Notes under the pieces: model-generated
What the model was told of the DNA's origin: nothing
Database searches by the model: none
Seen by the model: the letters and a program-made list of their open reading frames with translations, nothing else
Program-made: the position numbers and the translations under genes
Shown here: in pieces, positions 15,843-24,957 of the stretch
Position numbering within the stretch: position 1 is the first letter of the stretch
Layout of the letters: each line of letters starts with the position of its first letter
DNA from: Natrinema versiforme
Lineage (GTDB): Archaea; Halobacteriota; Halobacteria; Halobacteriales; Natrialbaceae
Direction of reading: 5' to 3'
Assembly (NCBI RefSeq): GCF_005576615.1
Contig: NZ_CP040330.1
Span: forward strand, 2,666,001-2,730,000
Length of the DNA stretch: 64,000 nt

Positions 15843-18605
15843 ATGACGAGTCATTACGATCACGCGCAGGTACAGGAGTTTTGGCAGTACGTCTGGGAGC
15901 GCGACGACATCTACGCGCTCGATGCCGACGCCGCCGATCCGACCTACGTCCTCGGCATGTTTCCCTACACGTCGGGCACGCTCCACATGGGGCACGTCCG
16001 CAACTACGCGATCACCGACGCCTACTCGCGCTATCGTCGCATGCAGGGCGACGACGTCCTCCACCCGATGGGGTGGGACGCGTTCGGGTTGCCCGCCGAA
16101 AACGCGGCCTTCGAGCGCAAGACCGATCCGGAATCCTGGACGCAGGCCTGTATCCGGCGCATGCGCGAGGAACTCGAGACCATGGGCTTCGGGTACGACT
16201 GGTCTCGCGAGATCACCACCTGCGACCCCGACTACTACCAGTGGAATCAGTGGCTGTTCAAGCGGCTCTACGAGGCCGGACTCGTCGAGTACGAGGCGGC
16301 GACGGTCAACTGGTGTCCGGACTGCGAGACGGTACTCGCCGACGCGCAGGTCGTCGAACGCGAGGACGAACACGGTGAGCCCTCGGATCAAGGGAGCGAC
16401 GAAGCGGCGAGCAGCGCCCACGATCGGGTCTGCTGGCGCTGTGAAACCCCCGTCGGTCGGCGCGAACTCGACCAGTGGTTCTTCACGATCACCGACTACG
16501 CCGAGGAACTCCACGATGACCTCGACGATCTCGAGGGGTGGCCCGACGGCGTCCGGGAGATCCAGCGCAACTGGATCGGCCGGCAAGAAGGGGCGCGGAT
16601 AACGTTCGAAACGGGAGACTACAGCGGCGACCGCGGTGCCACCGGAGACGGCGACGGAGCCGGAACCGTCGACGTGTTCAGCACCCGGCCGGAGACCATC
16701 TACGGCGCGACGTACCTCGCGGTGTCCCCGGGCCACGAACTCGCCCGCGCGCTCGCCGAGTCGGACGACGAGGTCGCCGACTACGTCGACACCGTCCGCG
16801 AGCGAGGTCCCGACGAAGTCGGTTTCTCCGGCGTCGAGACCGACGCGACCGCGATTCACCCGCTGACCGGCGCGGAACTCCCCGTCTACGTCGCCGGCTA
16901 CGTCCTCGAGGACGTCGGCACCGGGGCCGTGATGGGCGTTCCCGGCCACAACGAGCGCGATCACTCCTTCGCGCGCGAGCACGGCCTGCCGATCGAGTGC
17001 GTGATTGATCCCGACGACGGCTCCGAAGGGACCGACGTCGAAACCGAGGCATACACCGGCGACGGCGTCCTCGAGGGAAGCGGCGAGTACGACGGCCTCG
17101 AGAGCGAGACGGCCGGCGACCGACTCGTGGCCGATCACGACGCGCTCGAGGAAGACGTCACATACCGGCTTCGGGACTGGCTCATCTCCCGGCAGCGCTA
17201 CTGGGGAACGCCGATCCCGATGGTCCACTGCGACGACTGCGGCCGCGTTCCGGTACCCGACGAGGACCTCCCCGTCGAACTCCCGGAGTTCGTCCGGACC
17301 ACGGGCAATCCGCTCGATGCCGCCGAGGAGTGGAACGAGACGACCTGTCCGGACTGTGGCGGCCCCGCCCGCCGCGAGACGGACACGATGGACACCTTCG
17401 TCGACTCCTCGTGGTACTACCTGCGCTTCCTCTCGCCCGATCTGGCGGACGCCCCCTTCGACACCGACCTCGCGGACGACTGGATGCCGATCGACGTCTA
17501 CGTCGGCGGCGACGAACACGCCATCCTGCACCTGCTCTACACCCGCTTTTTCACGAAGGCGCTGGCCGATATCGGGCTGCTCGAGCGGCGAGAGCCGATC
17601 CGGGAACTGCTGAGTCAGGGGACGGTGCTCTACGACGGCGAGAAGATGTCCAGTTCGAAGGGGAACGTCGTCGCGCCCGAGGAGTACGGCGCGGAGACGA
17701 CCCGGCTGTTCGTGCTCTCTGCGGCCCACCCCGAACAGGACTTCGAGTGGACCGCCAACAACGTCCGCGGGGCCTACGACCTCCAGCAGACGCTCTACCG
17801 AATGGCGGCCGCCTTCGTCGAGGAGGGTGACGCCCGCGTCGAGCGCCGCGATCACGACGACTACGTGGCCCGGGAGATCGATCGGACGATCGCCGCGGTC
17901 ACCGAGGAGTACGAGCGGTTCCGGTTCCACCGGGCCGCGACCGAGATTCAAGAGCTCGCGCGCCTGCTCCGGCGTTACCGCGAGTACGACGGGCCACACG
18001 GCGACGTCTACCGGCGCGGGCTGTTGACACTGGCCGCGCTGATCGCGCCGATGGCCCCCCATCTCGGCGAGGAGTGCTGGAACAAACTCCGCGGCGAGGG
18101 GCTGGCCGTCGAGGCCGACTGGCCCGAGCCCGAACGCGAGGTCTCGGCCGTCCAATCCGAACGGCAACTCGTCGACCGCACGCTCGAGGACGTTCGAGAC
18201 ATCGTCGACGTCGCCGCGATCGACGAACCGGAACGGATCGAACTGGTCGTCGCCCGCGAGTGGAAGTACCGGGCCGCCGAACTGATCGGTCGGACGACAG
18301 CGGCGGACGACGGCGAGATCGGCGGCATCGATTCGATCGTCGACCGCGTCCTCGAGGACGAGACGCTCGACGGTCCCGACGATCGCGAGCGCGTCGCGGC
18401 CTTCGTGGGCGAACTCGTCGACCGCGACGGCGGAACGGAACGCGATCAGTTGCTCGCGGCCGACCGCGAGCAGGCGATCCTCGAGCGCGCGTCCTGGCTC
18501 GTCACCGACGAGTTCGATGCGGCGGTCACCGTCAGGCGGGCGTCCGCCGACGACGAGCAGGCGGCCAAAGCTCGACCCGGCAAACCCGCGATCCACATCA
18601 GCTAA
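15843..18605 (+). CDS. leuS: Leucine--tRNA ligase
   Basis: A 920-residue class I aminoacyl-tRNA synthetase that charges tRNA-Leu. The HIGH-type motif HMGH is at 48-51 within MFPYTSGTLHMGHVRNYAITD, and the KMSKS-type motif KMSSSKGN lies near 601. A zinc-ribbon-like Cys set (CPDCETVLADAQ ... CWRC) follows the first half of the active site. The editing domain contains STRPETIYGATYLAV near 280 and TGAVMGVPGHNERD near 360. The architecture is of bacterial type, as is usual in haloarchaea. The segment EHGEPSDQGSDEAASSAHD, inserted in the zinc-ribbon loop, is low complexity. The C-terminus KPAIHIS is normal for the family. Confidence 0.96.
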   Translation: MTSHYDHAQVQEFWQYVWERDDIYALDADAADPTYVLGMFPYTSGTLHMGHVRNYAITDAYSRYRRMQGDDVLHPMGWDAFGLPAENAAFERKTDPESWTQACIRRMREELETMGFGYDWSREITTCDPDYYQWNQWLFKRLYEAGLVEYEAATVNWCPDCETVLADAQVVEREDEHGEPSDQGSDEAASSAHDRVCWRCETPVGRRELDQWFFTITDYAEELHDDLDDLEGWPDGVREIQRNWIGRQEGARITFETGDYSGDRGATGDGDGAGTVDVFSTRPETIYGATYLAVSPGHELARALAESDDEVADYVDTVRERGPDEVGFSGVETDATAIHPLTGAELPVYVAGYVLEDVGTGAVMGVPGHNERDHSFAREHGLPIECVIDPDDGSEGTDVETEAYTGDGVLEGSGEYDGLESETAGDRLVADHDALEEDVTYRLRDWLISRQRYWGTPIPMVHCDDCGRVPVPDEDLPVELPEFVRTTGNPLDAAEEWNETTCPDCGGPARRETDTMDTFVDSSWYYLRFLSPDLADAPFDTDLADDWMPIDVYVGGDEHAILHLLYTRFFTKALADIGLLERREPIRELLSQGTVLYDGEKMSSSKGNVVAPEEYGAETTRLFVLSAAHPEQDFEWTANNVRGAYDLQQTLYRMAAAFVEEGDARVERRDHDDYVAREIDRTIAAVTEEYERFRFHRAATEIQELARLLRRYREYDGPHGDVYRRGLLTLAALIAPMAPHLGEECWNKLRGEGLAVEADWPEPEREVSAVQSERQLVDRTLEDVRDIVDVAAIDEPERIELVVAREWKYRAAELIGRTTAADDGEIGGIDSIVDRVLEDETLDGPDDRERVAAFVGELVDRDGGTERDQLLAADREQAILERASWLVTDEFDAAVTVRRASADDEQAAKARPGKPAIHIS

Positions 18606-18827
18606 CGGCCGCCCCGGTTTTCCCGACGACGTTACGCGGTCGTCCGTCGGGTGTGCGCGCTGCCTGTTGACCGTCGCTAACCGCTGTATTCCGTCGATAA
18701 CTCTCGTTTCGGCGTCGGATATCGCTCCCGCGTACGGCTCCCGTTCCGTCACTCGCTTCGCCGCGAGCGGTTCGTGCGGAACTGGGAAGGACAGTTTTAT
18801 TCACCGGGATTCAGAAGGAGAGATACG

Positions 18828-19121
18828 ATGGTTGAGGGTGGCGGTAGCGTCGGTGCATCGTCTCGGAAGGCACTGAGCCAAGCGGTTATCGAAGCGGTCG
18901 CCGAGGCGGAAGGCGTTTCGCCGACGGAAATCTCCCCGCCGGCGTACGAACCGCTCCACGCGGTCGTCGATCCGGCGGCGCTCGACGCGCTCTTTGCGGA
19001 TCGACACAACGGCGCGAGCAGATCGCTCGGAACCGTCTCGTTCCCGTTCTGTGGCTACGATGTCACCGTCGCTCAGGACGGGACCGTCTTGCTCGAGGAC
19101 CGGGCCGAATCGGCCGAGTGA
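18828..19121 (+). CDS. HalOD1 output domain protein
   Basis: A 97-residue protein consisting of one HalOD1 domain, a haloarchaea-specific module (SQAVIEAVAEAEGVSPTEI, then PLHAVVDPAALDALF, then VSFPFCGYDVTV) predicted to act as an output module in signalling. The start ATG at 18828 is well supported by AGAAGGAGAG about 7 bases upstream, a strong ribosome binding site. A T-rich TATA-like stretch (GTTTTATTC) lies near 18790. Stand-alone HalOD1 proteins are common and uncharacterised. Confidence 0.85.
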   Translation: MVEGGGSVGASSRKALSQAVIEAVAEAEGVSPTEISPPAYEPLHAVVDPAALDALFADRHNGASRSLGTVSFPFCGYDVTVAQDGTVLLEDRAESAE

Positions 19122-19243
19122 GTCCGCGCCGGCGGATCGATCCAGTGCTAGTACTCCCGCCGGAATCGAGCGAGCGGCCCGACTGACTCGAGCGACGCAG
19201 GGACGGAAAGACTCTTTTCGGCCAAGGGACGAATGGGTTCATC

Positions 19244-20014
19244 GTGGAGCGCCACTACGACGCCCTCGGACTTTCGCCGGACGCCGACGAGCGGACGGTT
19301 CGGCGGGCCTACAGGTCCCTCCTGAAGGACCACCACCCGGATCAGGGTGGCTCTCGCGAGCAGTTTCTGCGGATCAAGGAGGCCTACGAGGCGATCCTCG
19401 GCGAACGGGTGCCGAGAGACCGCGAAACCGACGGCGGTGCCATTACGCGAGGCGACGACGGGTCGCGACGCCGGCGTCAACCTACCTACGACCCGGACGA
19501 GCGCGACGGGCACGCCGACCGCGACCGGACCCACGAGTTGACCGTCAACAGCGAGTATCTCACGCTCGCGCTCGCCGGGCTGGTCCACGATGTCGACCTC
19601 GCGTCGCTGGTCGACGGCCCCGTCACGGCGGCGACGACGCGGACGGTCGCGTTCTTCCGCGTTCACAACACGAGTTTCCAGCCGCTCCCGTGGCGGGGGA
19701 AGACGGACACGAGCTTCATCGGTGACGACGGCTTCCTCTACGAGGGCTCGAGCATCGTCGCCCCCCACGCGACCGATCTGCCGGAACGGTGGGTCGGGAC
19801 CGACGTGACCCTCGAGCCGGGTCGGGCGCTGGACGCGGTCGTCATCGCACAGGAGATGCCGGACGACGTGAGCGTCGAGCAGGTCATGTACGCCCAGCAC
19901 GTCCCCGACGAGGAGAGCGAGGGCGACGGCCTCGCCGACACCGAACGCTACCTCTTCGAGTTGAAACCGCTCGTCCGCGAGCGGCTCAACCGGTTTCCGT
20001 TCGAACGGGACTGA
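19244..20014 (+). CDS. J-domain protein
   Basis: A 256-residue protein with an N-terminal J domain (about 1-55): HYDALGLSPDADERTVRRAY then KDHHPDQGGS, with the HPD motif at 31-33 needed to stimulate DnaK ATPase. There is no Gly/Phe region or zinc domain, so it is not DnaJ itself. The C-terminal 150 residues are unrecognised; they contain an aromatic-rich patch (VHNTSFQPLPWRGKTDTSF) and look like a beta-rich haloarchaeal-specific domain. Starts with GTG; no in-frame ATG is suitably placed. Likely a specialised DnaK co-chaperone; the client is unknown. Confidence 0.8.
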   Translation: MERHYDALGLSPDADERTVRRAYRSLLKDHHPDQGGSREQFLRIKEAYEAILGERVPRDRETDGGAITRGDDGSRRRRQPTYDPDERDGHADRDRTHELTVNSEYLTLALAGLVHDVDLASLVDGPVTAATTRTVAFFRVHNTSFQPLPWRGKTDTSFIGDDGFLYEGSSIVAPHATDLPERWVGTDVTLEPGRALDAVVIAQEMPDDVSVEQVMYAQHVPDEESEGDGLADTERYLFELKPLVRERLNRFPFERD

Positions 20015-20098
20015 GTCAGACAGCCGGAACGCGCTGGCGTCGCCGCGGCCGATATCGGAACAGCAAGCGTGATACGGCGGTGCTCCAAAGGACCACTA

Positions 20099-20704
20099 AT
20101 GGCAACCGCTGACGCGAGACGGCGGCTCCGCGAGCAGCCGATGGGCGTAACGCTCCTCCTGACGATCGTCGGGTACGCGCTGGTCCTCGGGACGTTCCTC
20201 CTCGACATCCCGATCTATCCCGATCTGACGAACGCGCAGGTCGACCTGCTGTCGCACGTGATCGCGGTCATCAACACGACCGCGACCGTCGTGCTGACGC
20301 TTGGCTGGTACTGGATCCGCGCCGGCGAGGTCGAGAAACACCGACTCGCGATGATCGGCGGGTTCGTGTTGATCCTCGGCTTTCTGGTCGTCTACCTGCT
20401 CAAGGTCGGCGGCGGCGGGACGAAGGAGTTCGTCGGACCCCAGGGAGTCTACTACGCCTACCTCGTGATGCTGGCGATCCACATCATCCTCTCGATCGTC
20501 TCGGTCCCGGTCGTCCTCTACGCGCTGGTCCTCGGCCTGAGCCACACGCCCGCCGAACTCCGGCAGACGGCACACGCCCGGGTCGGCCGGATCGCTGCCG
20601 GCGCGTGGATCCTGAGTCTCTTCCTCGGGGTCGTCACCTACGTCCTGCTCAACCACGTCTTCACCTACGAGTTCGCGTCAATCATCGCGCCGGTCGTCTT
20701 CTAG
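20099..20704 (+). CDS. DUF420 membrane protein
   Basis: A 201-residue integral membrane protein with five hydrophobic segments (about 15-40, 55-75, 85-105, 125-150, 165-185). The pattern of His residues (LSHVIAVINTTATVVLTLGW, AIHIILSIVSVP, NHVFTY) is that of DUF420. This family is related to Bacillus YozB/CtaM-like proteins and usually associated with cytochrome oxidase assembly or heme proteins. The start ATG at 20099 is followed by a basic segment; ten further residues upstream are possible. No partner gene lies beside it here, though a heme O synthase fusion gene is present at about 46 kb. Confidence 0.85.
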   Translation: MATADARRRLREQPMGVTLLLTIVGYALVLGTFLLDIPIYPDLTNAQVDLLSHVIAVINTTATVVLTLGWYWIRAGEVEKHRLAMIGGFVLILGFLVVYLLKVGGGGTKEFVGPQGVYYAYLVMLAIHIILSIVSVPVVLYALVLGLSHTPAELRQTAHARVGRIAAGAWILSLFLGVVTYVLLNHVFTYEFASIIAPVVF

Positions 20705-20807
20705 ACCGAGCGCGTCGGGTTCGATCCTCGTCGACCCCCGCTCGAGTCGGTTCCGCCGGTCCGACCGACAAGTTATCCCGTCGGCCGCCCGTAGGCTCGA
20801 GCAACGA

Positions 20808-21707
20808 ATGCAATTCGCCGAAGAAATCGTCGTGGACGAGTTCCTCCCGACTATCCGGTCGCTGCTCGCCGGCGACCTCCGGGACCGGGGGCTCACGCAG
20901 AGCGAGGTCGCCGACGTGCTCGGGATCAGCCAGAGCGCCGTCTCGAAGTACGCCCACGGCGACGTGACCGTCAACGATCGCATCGCCGAGGACGACCGGG
21001 TTCGGGACCTCGTCGACGAACTCGGAAGCGGACTGGCGGCCGGCGATATCTCGCCCGTACAGGTGCTGATCGAGATCGAGGTCCTGATTCGCGAACTGGA
21101 GTCCGGCGGGGACCTGCTCGCTCAACTCCACGAGGAGGCCGTGCCGGAACTCGCCGATCACGGCTCTGGCTTCCGGGTGCACGACCCCGAGAGCGACCTC
21201 CGGACCAGCGAGCGGGTCCTCTCTTCGCTCCGGCGCGGACTCGGCATGCTCGAGACCGCGAGCGGATTCACGGGCCTGATCCCCGCGGTCGGCTCGAATC
21301 TGGTGGCCTGTACGCCGGACGCGGAGACCGTCGACGACGTCGCGGGCGTTCCCGGCCGGATCTTCGACGTGAAAGGACAGGCGACGGTCCCCGCAGACCC
21401 CGAGTTCGGCGTCTCCGAGCACGTCGCGCAGGTGCTGCTCGCCGCGCGCCGCCACGGCGCGGACGCCTCGGCGGCGATCAACATCACGTACGATCCCGAA
21501 CTGATCGACGAACTGACCGAGCGGGGCCGCGTCGCCGCCGAGTTCGACGAGTCCGGCGATGTCGCCTCGAGCGTCGGCGCGGCGATCGAGGACGAGCCCG
21601 AGGCGACGGTGCTCTACCAGACCGGCGGCATGGGGATCGAACCGCTGATCTACGTCCTCGACACCGATGCGGAGTCGATCGCGGACACGATCCGGTCGCT
21701 CATCTGA
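20808..21707 (+). CDS. thiR: Thiamine regulator ThiR (HTH plus ThiN-type domain)
   Basis: A 299-residue transcription regulator. The N-terminal HTH (LTQSEVADVLGISQSAVSKYAHGD, about 29-52) is fused to a ThiN-like domain (about 110-299) with RRGLGMLETASGFTGLIPAVGSNLV and GTP-like VGAAIEDEPEATVLYQTGGMGIEP. ThiN normally is a thiamine-phosphate synthase; in ThiR regulators the domain serves as a sensor, probably of thiamine phosphate, and the HTH represses thiamine biosynthesis genes. A thi4 gene lies 3 kb away with a perfect inverted repeat in its promoter. The downstream methyltransferase starts 20 bases after the stop and may be cotranscribed. Confidence 0.88.
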   Translation: MQFAEEIVVDEFLPTIRSLLAGDLRDRGLTQSEVADVLGISQSAVSKYAHGDVTVNDRIAEDDRVRDLVDELGSGLAAGDISPVQVLIEIEVLIRELESGGDLLAQLHEEAVPELADHGSGFRVHDPESDLRTSERVLSSLRRGLGMLETASGFTGLIPAVGSNLVACTPDAETVDDVAGVPGRIFDVKGQATVPADPEFGVSEHVAQVLLAARRHGADASAAINITYDPELIDELTERGRVAAEFDESGDVASSVGAAIEDEPEATVLYQTGGMGIEPLIYVLDTDAESIADTIRSLI

Positions 21708-21727
21708 CCGGAATCGGACTGCTCTTC

Positions 21728-22432
21728 ATGACGACCGAATCAGCACAGGAGTTCTACGGCCGCTGGGCGCGGCTCTACGACTTCGTCGCGCGCCGAACGC
21801 CCGGGATCGCCGGTCTCCGGAGCCGCGCGGCCGCCGCCTGCCGGCTCGAGCCCGGCGACACCGTCGTCGAGATGGGCTGTGGCACTGGTGCGAACCTACC
21901 GTATCTCCGCGAGCGAGTCGGCCCCGAGGGCACCGTCGTCGGGATCGACTTCACGCGACCCGTCCTCGAGCGGGCGCGTGCGGCCACCGCGGCGTCCGAC
22001 AACGTCCACGTTCTGCGGGGTGATGCGACGCAACCACCGATCGGGCGCGACGGGAACGGGGCGCTAGACGCGGTCGCGGACGGCAACGCGATCGACGCCG
22101 TTCTCGCGACATTTGTCGTCGGCATGCTCGCGGACCCGGCCGGTGCGGTCGACGACTGGTGCGATCTCGTCGGCCCCGACGGCACCGTCGTCCTCGCCAA
22201 CGCCGCCCGGAGCCGAGAGTGGTACGCGCCGCCGGTCAACGCCGTCTTCCGGGCGATCGTCGTCCTCTCGACGCCGCCGACGACACAGCTCCGCTACGAG
22301 AACGAGCCCCACCTTCGGCTCGATGAGAAGATCGACGCCGCACACGCCCGGCTCCGCGAGCGCGCGGTCGCCGTCGCGGACGAAACGCACGTCTTCGGCG
22401 TCGTTCGGCTCACCGCCGGCCGACTCGAGTGA
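21728..22432 (+). CDS. Class I SAM-dependent methyltransferase
   Basis: A 234-residue methyltransferase of the UbiE/COQ5-like type. Motif I is VVEMGCGTGANLPYL (about 42-56), then VGIDFTRPVLERARA for the acidic loop binding the ribose, and VLRGDATQPP for motif III. A central insertion (GRDGNGALDAVADGNAID) expands the loop before motif IV (VLATFVVGMLADPAG). It begins with FYGRWARLYDFVARRTPG, typical of methyltransferases acting on quinones or small lipids. The substrate is unknown. It follows thiR by 20 bases, but there is no obvious link to thiamine. Confidence 0.85.
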   Translation: MTTESAQEFYGRWARLYDFVARRTPGIAGLRSRAAAACRLEPGDTVVEMGCGTGANLPYLRERVGPEGTVVGIDFTRPVLERARAATAASDNVHVLRGDATQPPIGRDGNGALDAVADGNAIDAVLATFVVGMLADPAGAVDDWCDLVGPDGTVVLANAARSREWYAPPVNAVFRAIVVLSTPPTTQLRYENEPHLRLDEKIDAAHARLRERAVAVADETHVFGVVRLTAGRLE

Positions 22433-22471
22433 GTCGAGCGAAGCGAACGGCCGTCGACCGCCGGTGGCCGA

Positions 22472-22882
22472 TCACGCCGCCGCCTCGAGGCCTTCGTACT
22501 CCCGGATGCGTCGGGTCATCGCCTCGGGGATCGAACTCGGTCGCCTCGTCTCGGGATCGACGTGGACCATCGTCGTCTCGGCGGTCGCCACGACATCGCC
22601 GTCGACGCGGATCTCGTAGGCCATGGTACAACTCGAGTCGCCGAGCCGCGAGACCGAGAGCGCAACTGTGGGGTCGTCGCCCATCGTGATCGGCCGCTCG
22701 TAGGAAATCTCGAGGTTCGCGAGGACGAAGGAGATGCCCTCGGGGTCGAGTCCGACGACCTCCTCGAGATAGGCGGTTCGGGCGACCTCGAGGTAGCTCG
22801 CGTAGACGGCGTGGTTGACGTGGTCCAGCGGATCGAGATCGCGATAGCGAACGGGAACGTCGACGGTAAACTCAGCACTCAT
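22472..22882 (-). CDS. Hotdog-fold acyl-CoA thioesterase (YbgC/FadM-like)
   Basis: A 136-residue 4HBT thioesterase. The N-terminal YRDLDPLDHVNHAVYASYLE segment carries the catalytic Asp and the HVNxxxY pattern of the YbgC/4-hydroxybenzoyl-CoA thioesterase group. FVLANLEISYERPI is the second conserved strand. Length is normal for the family. It probably hydrolyses acyl-CoA in the cytoplasm; chain length cannot be told. Tail-to-tail with the methyltransferase gene, and 51 bases downstream of the next minus-strand gene. Confidence 0.87.
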   Translation of the reverse strand: MSAEFTVDVPVRYRDLDPLDHVNHAVYASYLEVARTAYLEEVVGLDPEGISFVLANLEISYERPITMGDDPTVALSVSRLGDSSCTMAYEIRVDGDVVATAETTMVHVDPETRRPSSIPEAMTRRIREYEGLEAAA

Positions 22883-22933
22883 TGTGTGTTGTCGGAGGCT
22901 ACCGGGACAAAAATACGAACCGGTTCGGAGCGT

Positions 22934-23698
22934 TCAGGGTTCGTAGCGCTGCGCGTGGTCGCGACAGAACGCCGGCTCCCGCAGTTGCGCGTCGATCAGG
23001 TCCTCGTGGTAGTGGGCGTTGGACAGCCGACAGCCCTCCCGATCGCAGAACGCCTCGCCCGTCTCGAGGTAGTGATAGCACTGCAGGACGTACCCCTTCA
23101 GTGCGTCGGTCGTTCGCGGGTCGTCCGCGATCAGGAAGTCGCCCTCGACCTGATTCTCGAGGACCTCTCGCGGCGGTGTCCCGCCGGATAAGAGGGCGTG
23201 GCGCTGCTGTTCCTTATAATAGGCCTCGGGCTTTGCGGGAGCCTCGTAGAGGCCGGGTACCGAGACGAGCGCCGGTTGTCCGAGGACGGTCACGCGCTTG
23301 TGCCAGCGGCCGTCGTGTTCTCCCCACGTTCCGATCGCCCGATCGAGGATCGGGACGTGAAGCGTCTCGAGGCCCCGTTCGGCCGCCGGAAGCGCGGCGT
23401 TGAGCGCGCGCTGAACCGTCGCGCCGTCGTAGAGTACGCCGCCCTCGAGTTCGGGGTTCTCGAGGGCGCGTTCCTCGTACCGGATCGTCCCGAGCATCGT
23501 GTTGCCCGTCTCGCGGTCGTACGGCGAGGGGACCCGCGCCTCGGCGAACCGCTCCGCGAGATCGTCGGTACGGTGGACCTCGAGGAATCGGTCCCGGACG
23601 GTCACGTCGGCGTCGATCCGCGCTCGCAGCCAGTCGGCGATCTCCTCGACTGAGGCGACCGTCGACGGCGCGCGGTAGCAGATGAGTCGATCGACCAT
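22934..23698 (-). CDS. Putative metallopeptidase-like protein (DUF6775-like)
   Basis: A 254-residue protein. The middle carries VPILDRAIGTWGEHDGRWHKR, then VLGQPALVSVPGLYEAPAKP, and the C-terminus YVLQCYHYLETGEAFCDREGC followed by NAHYHEDLIDAQL and FCRDH. The Cys/His-rich end looks like a metal site, and the overall pattern matches what I recall of DUF6775, annotated as putative metallopeptidase; there is no HExxH. It sits 18 bases upstream of nothing on its strand but directly downstream of thi4 (18-base gap), so it is probably cotranscribed with thi4, which raises the possibility of a link to thiamine or metal supply. Function not established. Confidence 0.65.
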   Translation of the reverse strand: MVDRLICYRAPSTVASVEEIADWLRARIDADVTVRDRFLEVHRTDDLAERFAEARVPSPYDRETGNTMLGTIRYEERALENPELEGGVLYDGATVQRALNAALPAAERGLETLHVPILDRAIGTWGEHDGRWHKRVTVLGQPALVSVPGLYEAPAKPEAYYKEQQRHALLSGGTPPREVLENQVEGDFLIADDPRTTDALKGYVLQCYHYLETGEAFCDREGCRLSNAHYHEDLIDAQLREPAFCRDHAQRYEP

Positions 23699-23716
23699 AC
23701 AGCGGGAGATCCGCGA

Positions 23717-24646
23717 TCAGTCGTCGGCCGGGGCCGCACGCGAGGTCAGTTCGACGGGGTCGGCGTCGACCTCGAGTTCGTCAAGCGCGACCTGTGCGGC
23801 GCGCTTGCCTGAGACGAGCATGGCACCGAAGGTCGGCCCCATCCGCGGGAGGCCGTAGGTCGTCGCGGTCGCCATCCCGGTCGCGATGAGGCCGTCGTGG
23901 ACGAGCCCGGTGTGCTCGACGACGGCGTCCTCGCTCTCGCCGACCCACATCGAGTCGTGGCCGGGCGAGTCGTGGCCGGGCGCGCCGTAGGTGTCGTCGC
24001 CGGTGCTGTCCATGCCGGTCGCGTTCTCCTCGGCGTCGGCGATGCCGGGCGCGTCGAGGACGCCGCGCTCGTCGAGTTTCTTGACCGCCATCGCGTCGTG
24101 GCCGGTCGCGTCGATGACCAGATCGGCCTCGACCGCGATCGGGTCGACGCAGGTGATCTCGCGGGGCAGCGCGTGGACCGGCGTCCAGTTCATGACGATG
24201 CCGCCGACGCGGTGGTCCTCGCGGATGACGATGTCGGTGAACTCGGTCATGTTCTGCATCTTCGCCCCCGCGTCGCAGGCGGCCTTGATCAGCCCGGAAC
24301 AGGCCTCGGGGCCGTTCGCGACGTAGAGCCCCTCGCTGTCCTGGGACTGCTTGTAGTCGACCTCGAGTTCGTCGAGGACCTTCTGGGCCGGGTCCCGGAC
24401 CGTGACCTTGTTCATCAGGAACCCGCCGAGCCAGAAGCCCCCGCCAAGGTAGTTGTTCTTCTCGACGACCATTACCTTGACACCGCGCTCGGAGAGCTCC
24501 TTCGCCGCGGTGAGCCCCGAGGGGCCGCCGCCGACGATGATGACATCCGAGTCCGAGAAGTCCATGAACTCCTCGGTCCATTCCTGTCCAATCGCACGGG
24601 TGACATCGGCTTCGCCCACCTGACTGAACTGCTCGAATTCGCTCAT
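23717..24646 (-). CDS. thi4: Sulfide-/cysteine-dependent thiazole synthase (Thi4 family)
   Basis: A 309-residue FAD-like-fold enzyme that makes the thiazole moiety of thiamine from NAD and glycine. [22 protein letters not shown] (about 35-56) is the dinucleotide fold; [16 protein letters not shown] and [10 protein letters not shown] follow. Cys166 in [20 protein letters not shown] occupies the place of the cysteine that donates sulfur in suicide-type Thi4, so it is probably not of the His-containing sulfide-only type. The loop between 205 and 235 is expanded with Gly/Asp/His repeats. The ATG at 24646 follows the operator-like repeat; seven more residues upstream would overlap it. Probably repressed by ThiR when thiamine is plentiful. 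Confidence 0.92.
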   Translation of the reverse strand: MSEFEQFSQVGEADVTRAIGQEWTEEFMDFSDSDVIIVGGGPSGLTAAKELSERGVKVMVVEKNNYLGGGFWLGGFLMNKVTVRDPAQKVLDELEVDYKQSQDSEGLYVANGPEACSGLIKAACDAGAKMQNMTEFTDIVIREDHRVGGIVMNWTPVHALPREITCVDPIAVEADLVIDATGHDAMAVKKLDERGVLDAPGIADAEENATGMDSTGDDTYGAPGHDSPGHDSMWVGESEDAVVEHTGLVHDGLIATGMATATTYGLPRMGPTFGAMLVSGKRAAQVALDELEVDADPVELTSRAAPADD

Positions 24647-24658
24647 ACAACCTAGTGG

Positions 24659-24676
24659 TAACACCAAGTAGTGTTA
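24659..24676 (-). promoter_or_regulatory. Putative ThiR operator in the thi4 promoter
   Basis: TAACAC-CAAGTA-GTGTTA is a perfect 6-6-6 inverted repeat lying 13 to 30 bases upstream of the thi4 ATG. It covers the expected TATA position (about 27 bases upstream for a leaderless transcript), so a bound protein would shut off transcription. thiR lies 3 kb away. That ThiR is the binder is inference. Confidence 0.6.
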
Positions 24677-24957
24677 AGTCTGTCGCCGCTTCGATCAGCC
24701 GTTGATACACGTTGTAGAGGTCTCTCGAGACAGGAGAATCGTCGCGAGACGTGCGGTCGTCATGGCTGTTTGCCAGCAGCTATCGGCTCGCAGCCAGTGC
24801 AAGCAGACGAGTCGTGACCAGTCAGCGATCAGCCAGCGGTCGTACACGGTCCACGCGCACGCGACGCGACCCGCACGCAACGCGACCGCACGCACACCCG
24901 CGCTGTCGGTCGGTTTCGGCGAAAGCGTTATCAGATACTCACTCGTACCGGGCCACA
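24677..24957. other. Divergent intergenic region, thi4 / topA
   Basis: No gene is supported. It contains a run of ACGCGAC/ACGCAACGCGAC-like short repeats (about 24858-24892). GTTATC at 24927-24932 lies about 28 bases before the ATG of the topA upstream ORF and could be its TATA box. Confidence 0.45.

Noticed and set aside
15669-18752. A 1027-codon open frame on minus opposite leuS
   Set aside because: Haloarchaeal GC-rich codon use keeps the antisense frame open. The plus-strand frame carries all LeuRS motifs; the antisense translation has no recognisable domain.
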